Origin: Symbiodinium sp. CCMP2592 | Lineage: Eukaryota > Sar > Dinophyceae > Suessiales > Symbiodiniaceae | Direction: 5' to 3' | DNA: 64,000 nt | Assembly: GCA_905221615.1 (NCBI GenBank) | Contig: CAJNDT010002868.1 | Location: 639,142-703,141, forward strand | Shown here: piece after piece, positions 10,501 to 33,659 of the stretch | How positions within the stretch are numbered: position 1 is the first letter of the stretch | Layout: every line of letters starts with the position of its first letter | The notes under the pieces: generated by a model | What the model saw: the letters and a program-made list of their open reading frames with translations, nothing else | Told to the model about the DNA's origin: nothing | Database searches by the model: none | Program-made: the position numbers and the translations under genes

Positions 10501-13470
10501 AGATAAGCAGTAACAGCAATAGCAGTGACGACTTCGCGATTTCAGTGTATGTGGCACAGAGGTGTGTCGGTTCATGGTTCACACTTTCACCCTTCAACTT
10601 TATTTTCCCGAAGCTACTGCGACAGGTTGATTTGGGCAAGGATCGTGGCAGCTTGGGCTCGTCATCTGCAGATGGTGAGCCAATCGACACACATTTGGCA
10701 TCGGCGGGGCCGGGATGCAGGGTTGCCTCGGCACGTTGTGAATTCACCTCATGAGCCCCCGAATGAACCCCAAAGCCTGCACAAACCGTTTGAGGCCGCA
10801 GGATTCCATGGTGCAACTGGGTAATTAGCTGTCGAGGTTGCTGTTTACGCAGGACTTTGAAAGATTCTGTTTTCCAGACTTGCCCCGGCTAATTTCAGAA
10901 CGGGTGTTGGCAGGTTCAGGTGTCAGTTGCTTCAAGGGTGTTGATTCGGGTCTCGACACTGATTTTCTCATCGCGACTTTATTCAACCTACTTCACAGTT
11001 TAATGCAGATGAAATGTAGTCCGAGAGGCAGAGCCTACATGCGTTGTGGGAGCCTATTTTCCCGTTTAGGAACTCCGCTTAAAGGAAACATGGTTCGCCA
11101 CCCAAGAACTTAATTCATCGATCTCGAGCGTTGAATAGCTTTGCTCGTTGTTGCTCGCAACATTTTTCTCGAAAGCCCCGTGGGGCTGAGAGTGACTTGG
11201 CCAAAATGATTCGGGTCTCGATTTAGGGAGTTCCCCAGATCAAGCTGCGCTGGGGGCATCGTAGTGGGGACGCGAGAGCATCAAGAGAGCTGATTAAGCA
11301 TAGCCTAGTAACGGGATCCTTGTTGTAAGTACCCTCAAAAGTGCTCCGTGAACCCTGAACGGATGACTGCTGCGCGATCGGTCTGGCTTGTAACAACTGG
11401 ATCGAGAGCCACAGCTCCTTCCAGGGTGTGGCACACCTCCATGCTAGACATTGCTAGACTCTACGCCCTGAATCGGGCTGAGGGCTTCGAACTTCAAGTT
11501 GCCAGGTCAAGGCCCAACACAAACAAAGCCTCCAGGCCCCACGCAGGCTGAAGGGTTTAAGGCTCAAGGGTAAAGCCATTTCTTTGGCAAGGATAGACCA
11601 CCTGCTCACAGCCACTGAGCGAAAGTCCATCGAGCAGAAGTCGAAGCCGCTCGAATTGAGTGTCAAGCTTTACAGAGTTCTTGGCCTTCAAGCGGCAAGT
11701 CTTTGGATGAGCAGGTGGGATGTCGAAATCAAATGCACTGTCGTTTTCACAAAGCACGTAGTACGGAAAGGTATCTTGCATCAAGCATGCGACAATAGAG
11801 TTGTGGATTCGGAACACTGCTGAGGCCTTCGCTGTTTGTGGATTCCAGGTGCCGTCTGCTGCTAAAGATTCAAGCTACTAGGAAAAGAGCAGGTCCCCAT
11901 ATCTAAACCGAACAAAATACCCACAACATTCCGGACTGGGCAGACGAGCTTGGTACTCATTCCAAGTTGAAGCGGTTGTAGGGTATAAAGGCTTTGGTGA
12001 ACGTCTTATGGCGCCTCAGGACTGTTAGAGAGCACGCTTACGCATTTGAGTGGCGTTTTGTGGATGCGAGTAATGGACGTAGAATTCTGTTACAGTACCT
12101 GTCTTCACATGCACGCTATGCATGGAAATATACATCCACTCGGGCATGCACACCTGACACATATGGTGTCGGCGGTTTCAGATCAAGCCAAATCATTAAC
12201 ATGACAAATCAGATTGAACTCTTACTGAAGTTCCTTAGTTTGGGCACCCTTGCCAAACCCGCGTACGGCACGGCACGATGTTCAGCGAAGAGCGTTTGGG
12301 GTTCTTGGGTCAGCTCCGCGCCATCCAACAGAAGCAGAGCATAGCATGTTACGATATGATACGATGACGGCACGTTTATCCGTGCCTCTCCGCTGGTCCC
12401 CGGGCTGAAACCAAGCAACTCGCCACAGCGGGACAAGTAAGCCGAATCGATCCACGTCAAGCGACTGGAACTGATCAATGTTTCTGGCAATTGTGGACTT
12501 CAAAATGTTTATGATACCGGTACTTTCGTACAAATGACCAAACAGGACTTAGCAGAACCGCAAAAAATGGTTTTCAGAAGGCTGCATCAGGCAACCACTC
12601 CAGCCCTACAAGCGCAGAGACTCTCAAACACGACCCAAAGCCCAACGTCCGCCAAGAACCCTAGGACACCCAAAGGGAGCAAGGCCACATCAGCTTCAAT
12701 GCCTGCTCCTCAGTATCTGGGAACATTCTTGTTCCGTGGGTTCATAGTCACATAAGAAATACAAGCGTTTCAGGCTTCGGTGCATGTGAAGAACCAAACC
12801 AAAAAACTACAACTGGGCTCCTACTTATATAGGCTTGATGAACTTCAACACGAAACCCTCAGCCTGAGTGTTCCCAGCTGTCTCCGGCTTGGGACTCAGA
12901 TGCAGTGGGTCAAGACAGGGAGCAATTTCTGCTGTACGAGTGCTCGGCAGTTGCATATATTCAATGTCACCACCACGAACAGGACGTTTCAGGATTCATG
13001 GTGTGAAGTTTGCAGTCTGTGTCGGTCAAGCTGTATTGACGCTGACTTGCGTTTGCAAACGGACAACTTGGCGAAAGCTCGTTACAATCAATCCCCCAGC
13101 TGATCCAGTGTCTGTCTATCTGGTCTGACTGAACCAACGGAGGGGCCTAGCTCAGGCTGCAAGCCAACCGCTCGCAGGTGTCAATGATGTGCCACTTAGC
13201 CGCTATGCGAGGGCAACCACACAGCACATGCAGCACAACATTAAATTTCCGGCCCCAACCTTCTGATTCTCAGATCCCCGCAACCCTGAATCCATCACTC
13301 CTCAGTAACCGATTCGGAATGATCGGTCGGAAGTGTAGACATGTGTTGTGGAAGTCCAAGGTTGCGATCCTACATGAGCTTGGGAGAATGAACATTGGTA
13401 CGTATGCGTTAGGCTTAGGTGTAGTTCCAATAGTGTTTAAGCTGCATCTTGCATCAAAGAATGACTATGG
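10501..13470. other. Spacer with no resolved gene
   Basis: About 3 kb of unique, fuzzy spacer sequence. Open frames are all shorter than about 120 codons and overlap on both strands. One donor-like GTAAGT (near 11330) has no convincing coding sequence before it. Confidence 0.45.
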
Positions 13471-13479
13471 TGATCATCA

Positions 13480-13785
13480 AGCAGCAGCAGAAGCAGTAGC
13501 AGCAGCCGCAGTGGCAGGGGCAGGGGCAGTGGCAGCTGCAGCAGCAGTAGCAGTAGCAGTAGGAGAAGTGGCAGCAGAAGTTTTCAGCCCACTCACGACC
13601 ACGACCTTTACTTGCCACCACCACCACCACGACGACGACTACTACTACTACTTCTACTACTGCTACTTCTACTACTAGCACCATTACTACTACTTCTACT
13701 AACTGCTACTACTACTACTACTACTACTACCACTACTCCGACTCTTACTCCTGCTCCTGCTGTTGCTGCTGCTGCTGCTACATTG
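13480..13785. repeat. GCA-type then CTA-type triplet repeats
   Basis: Degenerate AGCAGCAG/GGCAGT triplets (13480-13580) are followed by CCACCACGACGA and then (CTA)n to about 13735 and a CTGCTC tract. It forms one cluster with the block at 14.0 kb, split only by the poly-C region. Confidence 0.9.
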
Positions 13786-13856
13786 TGCCGGGCATTGAGG
13801 GTCTCTGTTTGTGACCAAGATTTTGCGAATATTGCCCATTTTGGTGTCCAGGTGGG

Positions 13857-13975
13857 GCAAGTGGTGCCAGGCAAGATGACCAAGATTGCACCCCCGCCCC
13901 CCCCCCCGCCAGGCGTGCAAGTGGTTTTTGGCAAGCTTGCGCGCCCATGTTGCCGCCCCCCCCCCCCAAACAAGA
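13857..13975. repeat. Two poly-C tracts in a 60-bp direct repeat
   Basis: C runs of 11 and 12 bases lie at 13897-13907 and 13956-13967. The word GCAAGTGGT occurs at about 13858 and again about 60 bp later, each followed by GGCAAG, so each poly-C run belongs to one copy of a diverged repeat. The complementary strand is G-rich and could form a G-quadruplex. Confidence 0.7.
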
Positions 13976-14004
13976 AAAGATTGGCAAGTTCGCCGTACAA
14001 ACTT

Positions 14005-14400
<396 letters not shown>

Positions 14401-14750
14401 CTATTACCTTTTGATACTCATGGCTGTAGTTTTGTTGTTGTGGTTGCTGTTGATTCGTGGTAGCTATCGCAGGTACTGACGACCCGGCTCCGAAAATCAA
14501 GGTGGCTTGCCGTTTATAAAGTCGCACAGCGCCAGATAGACCTTACACCTAAACTTCGTGGCTTGGCACTGTGGTGTTTAGCTGATCGCATTCTGTGCAG
14601 CAGGTTCATCGCTCCGCAGTCCGTAGTCGGATTGGGTGAAACACGGATCGACTCAAGGAAGGGCTTGGAGGCTTCAGGCTTCCAGTGCACGCTGCTTCAC
14701 TGGAGGTTTACGTTCGGTGAAGTTGTGGGCAGTTGCGGGCTCTACTGCAG

Positions 14751-14779
14751 CGTCGGGCTACCGGTCCACGAGGGTCAGG
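14751..14779 (+). CDS. Candidate upstream (propeptide) exon of the astacin gene
   Basis: A 29-bp segment after the acceptor TACTGCAG reads VGLPVHEGQ and ends one base into a codon, right before the donor GTGAGT. That final G joins in frame with the first bases (GC) of the astacin exon at 18205, giving Gly before the NFIIPYVF motif. Against it: the segment is very short, the base after the acceptor is C and not the usual G, and the intron would be about 3.4 kb. It would fall in the variable propeptide just before the catalytic domain, where sequence cannot confirm it. Confidence 0.3.
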
Positions 14780-16177
14780 GTGAGTTTCTTCCGACCGCAT
14801 TTGCTTCAGCGGCTCGGAGTTGTTCCCCATCAGATACCTTAGGCTAACACGTTTTCGTTGGATACATAGATTCGGAGCGCATCCTCATGCACAACAACCT
14901 AGACTTATAGATTTAGGATTGTGCGATGCTGTGCCAATCGTCAGAATCAGTGCCGTCGTTGCTGCTCGTGTGCTTTCCTCAATCTTCTTGCCGTGAAATA
15001 TTACCACATGATACAAAGACTCCATAATATGACGACAGCAATGACAACGTAGGATTTGTGCATAGTAGCATGGCGCTAGGTTGACACGTATAGTATTTGC
15101 CTTCTGTTTTACCAGCTTGTCGTACTGTAGGCTCCGCCATCTTCCCTGCGAGGTTCAAGTGCGAAGGATGAAGTTCACAACGCTCAGACAGAACACCTGC
15201 AGGGTTTGGAGTTTTTACGATTAAGGTCGAGCTCTCAATTAATCTAGATTTCGTTTGGGGATCTGGTTGAGCCAAGCCGTCTCCAGACTTTCTGTTTCTG
15301 AATCCCCGACATCCAGGATGCCGAAGCCTGTAGAGGCGGTATATCTTACACCCTTATCGTAAGCCTGTATAGTATACTGCGTAGGTCAACTGTCCCGACC
15401 AAATCCACAGCAGCCACTAAGGTTGCAGGTCGCACCCACACCTGCGCGCAGTTGATGCTCCTTGACTTGTTACATTTGGAACAAGAGCAGCAAACCCTAC
15501 TTTCCTAGAGCTGCCGGCACAGAAGTCGAGGCTGTTTTCGCATAGTTTGTGCCTTAGCCATTTTCCATTCAATACGATCCCAAGTCTAGTCGAGGAATGT
15601 GCACCGACAGGCGTGATGAAAGAAAGTAATAACGATAACGCTGATACCCAAAAGTTCTTCATGAACACCTGACTAAGCTCCCTTATAACTGAGTACCGGG
15701 TTCTGTGGGGATCCTTTGATTTGCTGCCCTTCGAATGCAAACCGAGGCAGCCAGAGCCGATACAATCTTCGGCATTGAAGCAGTCCATTATGATTAGGAG
15801 ATTGGTCGTGTGTCCATTGGAGGTCATTCTTTGTCAACAATGACTGGAGATTTTGCAGACAGCTTGTTGAATGAACTCGGCATGGCAAGCGATCCTAGCA
15901 GAATTTGAACGCGATACCCTAGAAACTCCAGACCCAGACCGTGGTTTGCAGCTGCCGACTCCTGCATCCCAAGTTCTGAAAAAGTTGAGAGCACCATGGC
16001 ATCCGCACAGGTTAGAAGTAATTGTAGTCGGTGCCGTAGCCGCAGTAGTAGTCGCAGTCGTCGTAGCAGTAGTGGTAGTCGTCGCAGTCGTCGTAGCAGT
16101 AGTGGAAGAAGAAGTAGTGGCAGTAGTAGCAGTAGTAGTAGTCGTCGTCGTCGCAGTAGCAGTAGGAGTAGGAGTAG

Positions 16178-16217
<40 letters not shown>

Positions 16218-16381
16218 CGTCGTCGTCGTCGTCGTCGTAGTCGAAGTCGTGGTATTGGTATTGGTATTGGTACTGGTACTGGCTAGTAGTAGTAGCAGTA
16301 GTAGTAGTAGTAGTAGCAGTAGTAGTAGTTGCAGCAGCAGTAGTAGTAGCAGTGGTAGTCGTACGAGTAGTAGTCGTAGTC

Positions 16382-16437
<56 letters not shown>

Positions 16438-18204
16438 TGTTGTAGTTGTAGTAGTAGTTCCTGATTTCTTCTTATGTCTACTAATGTTGCACGTGGCGAA
16501 CACGCATCAACAACGAGTACAGGTGGCGCAACGTCTTGCTGCGGTGAGTACTGTCAAGTTTGCAAAGAGGTCCCAGAACCCCCTAAGCTAAGGATTCTCT
16601 GTCATCGGCCGGATGCGCTTGGAAGACAGGTTGGCGTTAGAGCTTTCGGGAGTTTAGGCCTTTTTCGGGTTTGAGATAACAGGACCGGTAGCTGGCAGAA
16701 TGTGGCTGATAATTTATATGTTGCATAGAGCCGCAAGGATAGTGTGTTCGAATCATTGTATCTTTGACGCGATTCGCAGCATCCGTGTTTTGGCTGCTTC
16801 TGGTGTTGCGCAGGAGCTGGCAGCTTGTTTTCCCGGGTCAATCATGCTTTTCTGTAATCCGAGCACAGGCAGGCAGAGGCTGTTGAGCCAAGCGCTTACT
16901 GTAGCCGGTAGCATGTCCTATACTTGATCTGCAGAAAATGCTGCCTGTGTTTCTGCAACAGCCCACTCAAGAACCTGTAGCGGATCCTGGGCGCCAAACA
17001 TCGCCAAACCCTTCGTAGTACTGCCTTCAACCCGAACGAGACCGTTCGATGGTTGGCATGTTGCAGCCTTTTTACCCTCTTCAAGACATCAACGAAAGAC
17101 CCTTGCACACATGTGTTCAGCCCCAAGCTAGAAACGCCGCAGCTGGAAGGTTACGATGGCTTGTCCATTTACCTGCGGCCTTTGCACGACTAGGCGAGGT
17201 CGGCAAGCTCCCGCAAGCCGAACATGTTGGCCCGCGATGCACACGCAAACGCCTTCCCGAAAGGTGCTGAGGGTGCGCGACATAGCTGCGCCACTCGAGG
17301 ACACTTCACGAACGCTGCGCGGATGCTTCGCGAACTCAAGCACACGACATTTGTCAACTGGTTCCCTGGAGACCAAAAATTTGAAACGAGAACCCTTCTG
17401 CTATGCATTCCAATAAAACATCCTTGCCATAAGTGCTGTGGCTCGGCTTGTTGTGTTCATGTCGTATCTCATTGTTGTTCGTACCACCCCTGTGTCAGAA
17501 TCACCAAAATCGGTTAAGATGAGTGATCGTGGCTGTGTCAACTTGCGTTGGTCTTGTTGTGTTTTTATTTTGGTGTTTTGATTGCTTGATTCTGTTAAGG
17601 TTTGGAGCTCACTGCGCATGGTTGCTGGCACAGCACTCATGGTTGTGCTGTTCTCCACCTGGGTTCGTTCAAGGCTTGAGGTAACTGTCTTAAGTCTCAA
17701 GGTTTTACTCGAAAGCAGACCCTACACGCACGGGGGCCTTTATGTTTATGCTAAAGTAATGTTGGTGAGTGTACTGAGACCTCCGTACGAGTCACCGCAA
17801 GCATCTTAGAAGCCATCCGAAGCCCACATCCAGGGATGCCTGGACACCGTGTTTCCCGCATACCTGCAGTGGCGGCAGCCCATGGTTGACACAGGAAGAG
17901 TCTGGCCTCTTCACTTGATCTCATGGTTTTCGGTTCGCTCGAATTCGGCTTGTCGCTTACAGGTCGGGAGTTCGCCGTACCTGTTTGCAAAGTGGTTCAG
18001 TTCTTCAAGGACCTGAATAGCTCTCCTGATTCTCGCATACGTCTTACAAAGCCCTGACAATTCCTTACACAGGACAGCTTCCTCGCTGAACCTGCCTATG
18101 TCCAGCCGAAGGCATGAGCGCCCCCTCAAACCTCAGTCCAGGAACCCTGAGCACAAAACCTAACACGAAGCACGAAAGGTCAGTCGAAACTGTAAGAACC
18201 CAAG
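14780..18204. other. Spacer or long intron before the astacin domain
   Basis: No supported exon apart from the candidate at 14751. The interval contains the TAG triplet block at 16.0-16.5 kb. A GTGAGT donor at about 16543 follows a short open segment (VAQRLAA) but has no domain support. The signal peptide and propeptide exons of the protease should lie here or further upstream. Confidence 0.35.
16018..16462. repeat. (TAG/CGT)n triplet microsatellite
   Basis: About 445 bp of TAG triplets mixed with CGT and GCA, including an (ATTGGT)n patch near 16252-16270 and a perfect TAG run at 16385-16435. Confidence 0.95.
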
Positions 18205-28190
<9,986 letters not shown>

Positions 28191-28671
28191 CTTGGAGGGA
28201 TAAAGAGAGTATCTTTTCAGTGCCGGGTAGGCCACCGGGTTTGGACTTTGGAGGACGTTTCGGAGTCAACGGGTTGAAAGCCTCAGTCTCGGAGGCTCCG
28301 GACCCTACTGCCACAGGGATGTGTTGCAATTGCAATTCTCTCCTTGGTTTCGCCGTCGCGGGCGTGACATGTTGAAGTTTAGGTTCAAACGGATCGGGTG
28401 AGTTGTTGATCGCCTCTCAGCGGACATACTTGAGAAACATGTCGCCCGAACCCGAAGTCGTGACAGGTACCAATGCGGAAGCAAGGTACGGCACACCAGC
28501 TCCGGTCTCAGAAAGCAGGTTGAGTACCTAGCGAGATGTCCATGGGGCCTTTGAATCTGGGGCTCAAGGCGATAAGGAGTTCCGGGCTCGAGGTGGGACC
28601 GGGAGTTTCATGTGGGTTCCCCGATGCTGTCCCTGGCCTCGGCTGATCTTTGTCATTGTGGTCTTCAGCAG

Positions 28672-28740
28672 AAAGGACAGCAACTTACACTGCAGTCGAG
28701 CCACGGTATGTTTTACGGTGCCCCTCTTGGCGGAATGATT
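28672..28740 (+). CDS. Isolated candidate exon
   Basis: A 69-bp segment between the acceptor TCTTCAGCAG and the donor GTAAGT. It reads KGQQLTLQSSHGMFYGAPLG followed by GMI, phase 0 at both ends, with coding-like codon choice. It lies about 480 bp after the last astacin exon on the same strand, so it may be a downstream exon of that gene (a C-terminal extension). No family is recognised. The base after the acceptor is A, not the usual G. Confidence 0.4.
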
Positions 28741-31700
28741 GTAAGTCGGCCGACCACGCCGTCAACTCTGGTGACGTGACGAAGGCCTTGGTAAGCTATG
28801 CAAGTGCGACGCGGCATCCCAGTACTGCAGCACTATAGCGATATTTATCGTTAGAATTAGTCATTAGTCATAACAATCGGTTTGTCATCGATACACGTAG
28901 CTCCCAAGAAACTGGTGATGCGACAGGCGTACAGCTCCTGCAGTGGTTGTGTCTGGGAACGTCATCCCTAATTCTAGATATCCCGGATAACTCGTTTGCT
29001 TTGCGTCCTTTAGGTTTTGCCGTCTTGCCCCTTCTCTCTTAGGCCGAGCTCTTGAAGTTTTGCGGATCAAACACCACATCAAAAAAAGTAGCAGGATCAA
29101 GCGCCACGCGAAGTTCCCTTTTCTGGCTAGAACGGTTTGCAGAGTGTGGGGTCGGTGTTGTGTAGTGTATTGTTGGTTTATATGCCCTTTTTTGTATCTG
29201 CCCGGGTTGAAGCCGGATTGTTGCTGCTTTCTAGCAAACATGGGTTTGTCATTTTGGGTTATTGCCGTCGGAGTTGGGTCCAGGATGGGACGAAAGCCAA
29301 GAAACCACGCACATAAGGCATGAGAAAGTCAGCAGCCTGCGTTGGAGAACGCATCAATACCAAGTATTACTATAATAGGTTTCGAGAGGTCATTCAACAC
29401 TGCGTGTGACTTGCGGCCCACGGCTCGTTCGGTGTGACTCATGCCCACATGCCGTCAGTGCCTCATGACTACTGCCCACGAATGTTACGGTGCAGCTTGG
29501 AGAGCTTCAATGGTCATGGCCCATGCTGCTTCATAGCTGCAAACACCGGCCTGACGAAGCTCGTGCCATCAGAAGCCACCCTGTCAACATGGTTGACGAA
29601 ACACCGGGCCGTTAACATTCCAATGTTCGAGGCATCGCCAACCGCAAAATTGGGCATCCCGAAACTGTCTGCAACCCCGAATCTCGTACATGAACTGAAG
29701 CGGGACTTGGAAATCATGCTCTTTGTTTGACATCCTCTTTTCTTTTCCCTCTTGCATTTACCCCTCTCTTTTTGTTACAGAAATGCTTGAGGCCGGAGCC
29801 ACTACGAGACGACCAGCCTTTGGCTGCTTGGAAGCTTCCGTTGTGAGATTCAGCTCCGGCAGGGTAAGGTTTCGAGTTTCCAGGCTGTAGAGCTTCAGGG
29901 CCGGAGTTTCAGGCTTTCCAACTTCAGGTTGCGGCAGGGGCGGCTTCAGGCTTTCCATTTAGAGCTGTGTGGCTTAGGCCTTCGTTGTTGGTGTACCACC
30001 TTGCGCCACGGCGGCTGTTCTGCATGTTCAAAGCACGATGCTTGCTGCAGCAACTCAAGTCCCGGAAGCTTCCGGAAGACTTGACCCGAAGCTCAGCGCT
30101 TCCTGCACATGAGTGGAGAGATGTAGGAAGGCTTCTTTCAGGTCCGTGTTCTGAGCGTTTCGGTGAGTGGAGTCTGGAGTCAGGTACTGGTTGGGATACG
30201 ACCAGTCTGACGTTGCCCGGTGGTCCGCTGGAGTTTTCGGCAACTGCGAACGTGAAGCAGGATCGTGCTCGGCTGAACATTCGGGTCGTCTGCGTCTGCA
30301 CGGGTCAGGCGCTCGCAAGAAACTACCGAGGATCTAGGGGTCTAGGGGTCGTCGAAGAAGCCCCAAAGTTCTACTCGGGATTAGAAGGCGAAATCAGTCA
30401 CTCGTGCTTGACAAGGCTTGGGCTACGGGCTTGTGGGGCTGGAGGTACAGGCTATTTGATGTCTTTGCAAAGAATACAGCCGTGTTGAGCTATGTGATGC
30501 CACAGTCTCGACGACTCGATGACGTCGGGTAGAAGTTATATATCCAACCACTCTACGGGGTTGCTTTTGGGCTCGGCTCGCAGCGATGCATCAGCTTTGC
30601 TCCATAATATGCGACCATACAATGCGCTGTTAAAAGGAAGAATAGTTGTTCTTTAGAGGTCCTGTCAAGGGTTCCTTGTCATGTCCAAGTCACACAGAAT
30701 AGCCGCCCTAAGTTGAAGCCAAAACACCAAGAAGAGCTCTTCCGTTGGGTTTCGATCTACTAACTAAGTTTCAAGTTCGGGCTCATGTGCTGTTCTCAAA
30801 CAATCACAAGCCCCGGCTTGTAGAGCAGACTTAGTCCTCACGCCCCCAAAGTTACCTTGAACATCTTCGCGCCATTGCTGCGGTCAGGAAGGGAGATGTG
30901 CTATCGATCCAGCTTCTTGGATTGAGTTTAGTCTGGAGTATTTGAATGGAGACACAGCTTGAGCTTAAACCCGAAGCCCTGAAGTTGCAGCCTGCAGCCC
31001 TGAAAGCCCAAAGGGCTCAATCAAACCTCCACGACTTCACATGAAGCCTCTCCCCCTTTCGGCGAGATTGTGGTCAGGCCGGTGGGGCTCAGTCGAAAAA
31101 GGCCCTAAACGCCATGACACGAAATCACTGATCTCCACAACTGTGTCTTGGAGCCAGCATCGTGTTCTTACTCGGCTCTGCTTAGGCATTACGACCCTCG
31201 CCTGAACACTGAAGTTCGGGCCCGTAGTGCGCGTGTGCTCAATCCAAAGCCCTGAGGTGTAGACAATACAAACCCTCACACCATCTCACACCTCAAGCCC
31301 CAACGCCGGCAAACTGTCTGGAGCTGACGAGGACCGGTGCACTGCCTGGGTATGCATGGTGAACCGGTGGAGAATGAGCACGCCTGCGTCCCTCGAAAAC
31401 GACCCAAGGAGTGCCATGTGTGAAGCAGGGTTTGGATGCTGTGGCCCCGTTTCGCAAGCGGAATCATTGTCAAAATAGCTTCACGGTAAAGAGGCATGCC
31501 GCCTACCATTCTGCGCTGATACTGTTCACTGATACTGATACTACTGTTACCCCGAAACTGAAACCTGTAAACCATCATGCTTTGGATTGAGGCTTCAGTG
31601 CTGCAGGTGTAACTTGCTGGCTCTCGGTATACCAGCGTGTGGTGTTCATGTCTTGAACGCGTCAGCCCAAGAAAACATGCTTCCATGCCATTAAGCCATG

Positions 31701-33075
31701 CATCCAAGACCCGAGCTTCTTCGTGTTCAGACATTTTCTTCTAGAACAAACAATAAGGAAGACGAGACATCGTTATATCCCCAAGTTCTGAAGTCTTAAG
31801 CGCAAGCGCAGAAGCCCTCGCTAGACGCCCCTGGACTACACTCGTTCGACCTTCAGGGAAACCAAAACGGGCCTCAAAGGCCCGCATTCGAAGAAGTAAA
31901 AGGCTTTTGCAAGCCCCTGCACCATGCCCTAAGCTTCAAAGATCTTCGAGCCACGAAGCCCTGCACCTCTGCAGCCTTGAGAGAAGGATCGAGAGCCTTG
32001 CCCCTGCAGTACCGCCTGCGAAGACACGTGCCTCAGCCGGACAGTTCACGGTCGACCTTTGTAAAGGCTTTCTGCCCTGCATGGCAGAAACTTCGGTGTA
32101 GGTCTTCGAATTTCAGAATGTGTTCGTGTAGAGCTGAAGTGCAAGAGAGGCGTGGCTTGCAGATCGTCTGGTCTGGATGCAAAAGGGCCTGGCAGGGAGT
32201 TGCAGATGTTTGCATAAGGGCTCTGAGGAATGACAGGTGTCGACAATTGTGGTTTGGTATCGGGAGTTGGAGTGCAACTGTGATGTAAAGTATGATTGAT
32301 TGTGAAGTTCCGCGCTTGCGGGTTCGTGGTTTAAGGATGTAGGGGAGGTTCCGGAATAGGTTTAGGATTAGGGAGGGCACGCACAGCTCTCTCCAGGTAT
32401 CCCACCGGAATCAAGGACAGGGGCATGCATTTAAGCTGTTGGCAGCTCTCTCAGCTGTGTCACTTGGCCGGCAAAAGTGTTGGATTTCTTGGTAGCCCAG
32501 AGGTTACAACAGTCCCGGAAAGCCGGCCGTGAGATGCAAGAAGTACGATGCCAGAGGTGGCAGTTGTAGCTCGCAGCAAGTAGAAGATGGGACAGCAAAT
32601 TCATGGCCTGAGGCCCTAAAGAGTCAAGCTCTTAGGGTGAGCTGGATCTTAGCGCAACACCGGTATCTACAGCTTAAGCGACGACGCTCGTCCAAGACAT
32701 CCCACCTGCTCGCCTTGAATGGTTCTGCGTGAGAAAGGCCGGAAGCGAACACATGAAAGACACTCCTCAACCTCGCACGCTGCTCTAGGGAGTTTGACAG
32801 CAAATGAGAGCCCGCAGTTTGAAATCGAGAGCCCGGACCTGAGATCTGCGAGGCTACGGCGACCGAAGGTCGGAAGCAGTGCCGCCTGTCTTTGTGAGCT
32901 TAGGCCCAGGCTTGAAGTTCAGGGATTTAGGGCTGAAGTGGTAGAAGGGTTTCGGCTGTAGGGCTTAAGGCTTAAGGTGCTGACAGTCTGTAGATGAAGG
33001 AACTACTGGAAATCGGAAATAGTTATAGCCATTAGTTTTGCTAGACTAGATCCCCAAACAGTGTTAGAGCACCAT
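28741..33075. other. Spacer with no resolved gene
   Basis: Fuzzy spacer words, including a cluster of TTTCAGGCTT-like words at 29860-29960. A 98-codon + frame at 29434-29730 and an opposing frame on the - strand look equally protein-like, so neither is called. No strong exon borders were seen. Confidence 0.4.
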
Positions 33076-33137
33076 CATGACGGCGGCGACTACGACCACG
33101 ACGACCAACACAACCACGACCACAACGACAAGTGCTG
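33076..33137. repeat. Degenerate ACGACC/ACAACC triplet repeat
   Basis: About 60 bp of CGAC/CCAC triplets (Thr-rich in one frame). A short decayed microsatellite. Confidence 0.6.
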
Positions 33138-33429
33138 CCGCGATTCAAGACTCCCCCATATACTTTCAGACATTTCGAAACCGCACGCAGGCCAATGCAC
33201 TGGATTTTGTAATGCATCTGGACTTTCAAGTGGACCGGGCCCTATGGATCGTGCTTCAAGAACAAGGCATACGCAGAGCATTCATTGCACCATAGCCTGC
33301 CTGGCGTGAGCACTAGCCCAGAGAATGTACCACTCTGTTCGAATGCCGTGTACCACAGCCTCCCTCCATGTACGGACGGGAGTCCGGAGCACTGCCAAGA
33401 AGGCACGACCACAATGCTTCCCTTAACTG

Positions 33430-33650
33430 TCTACTGGTGGGTTCAGATACGTGCTGCCCTCCGGCGGGCTTTCCCATCTAACGGTGGATTCAGAGACATG
33501 ACCACCATGCTTATCACCGGCGGGCTATTCCGCAATCTGGCGGATTCAATCACGTGAACACCGTGTTTCCTCCTGCGCTGGCGGGATTCAGAACTGCTGC
33601 ACAATTTCAGGAGCGCTGCTAATGCTTCCCTTCAAGGACTGGTAGGATTC
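33430..33650 (+). repeat. Degenerate tandem repeat with GGYGGATTCAGA core
   Basis: A core of the form GG(T/C)GG(A/G)TTCA recurs at about 33436, 33484, 33538, 33580 and 33638, roughly every 40-60 bp, with related words (ATGCTTCCC, GGCGGGCT) between. It looks like a strongly diverged minisatellite. Confidence 0.5.
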
Positions 33651-33659
33651 AGACGTTCG

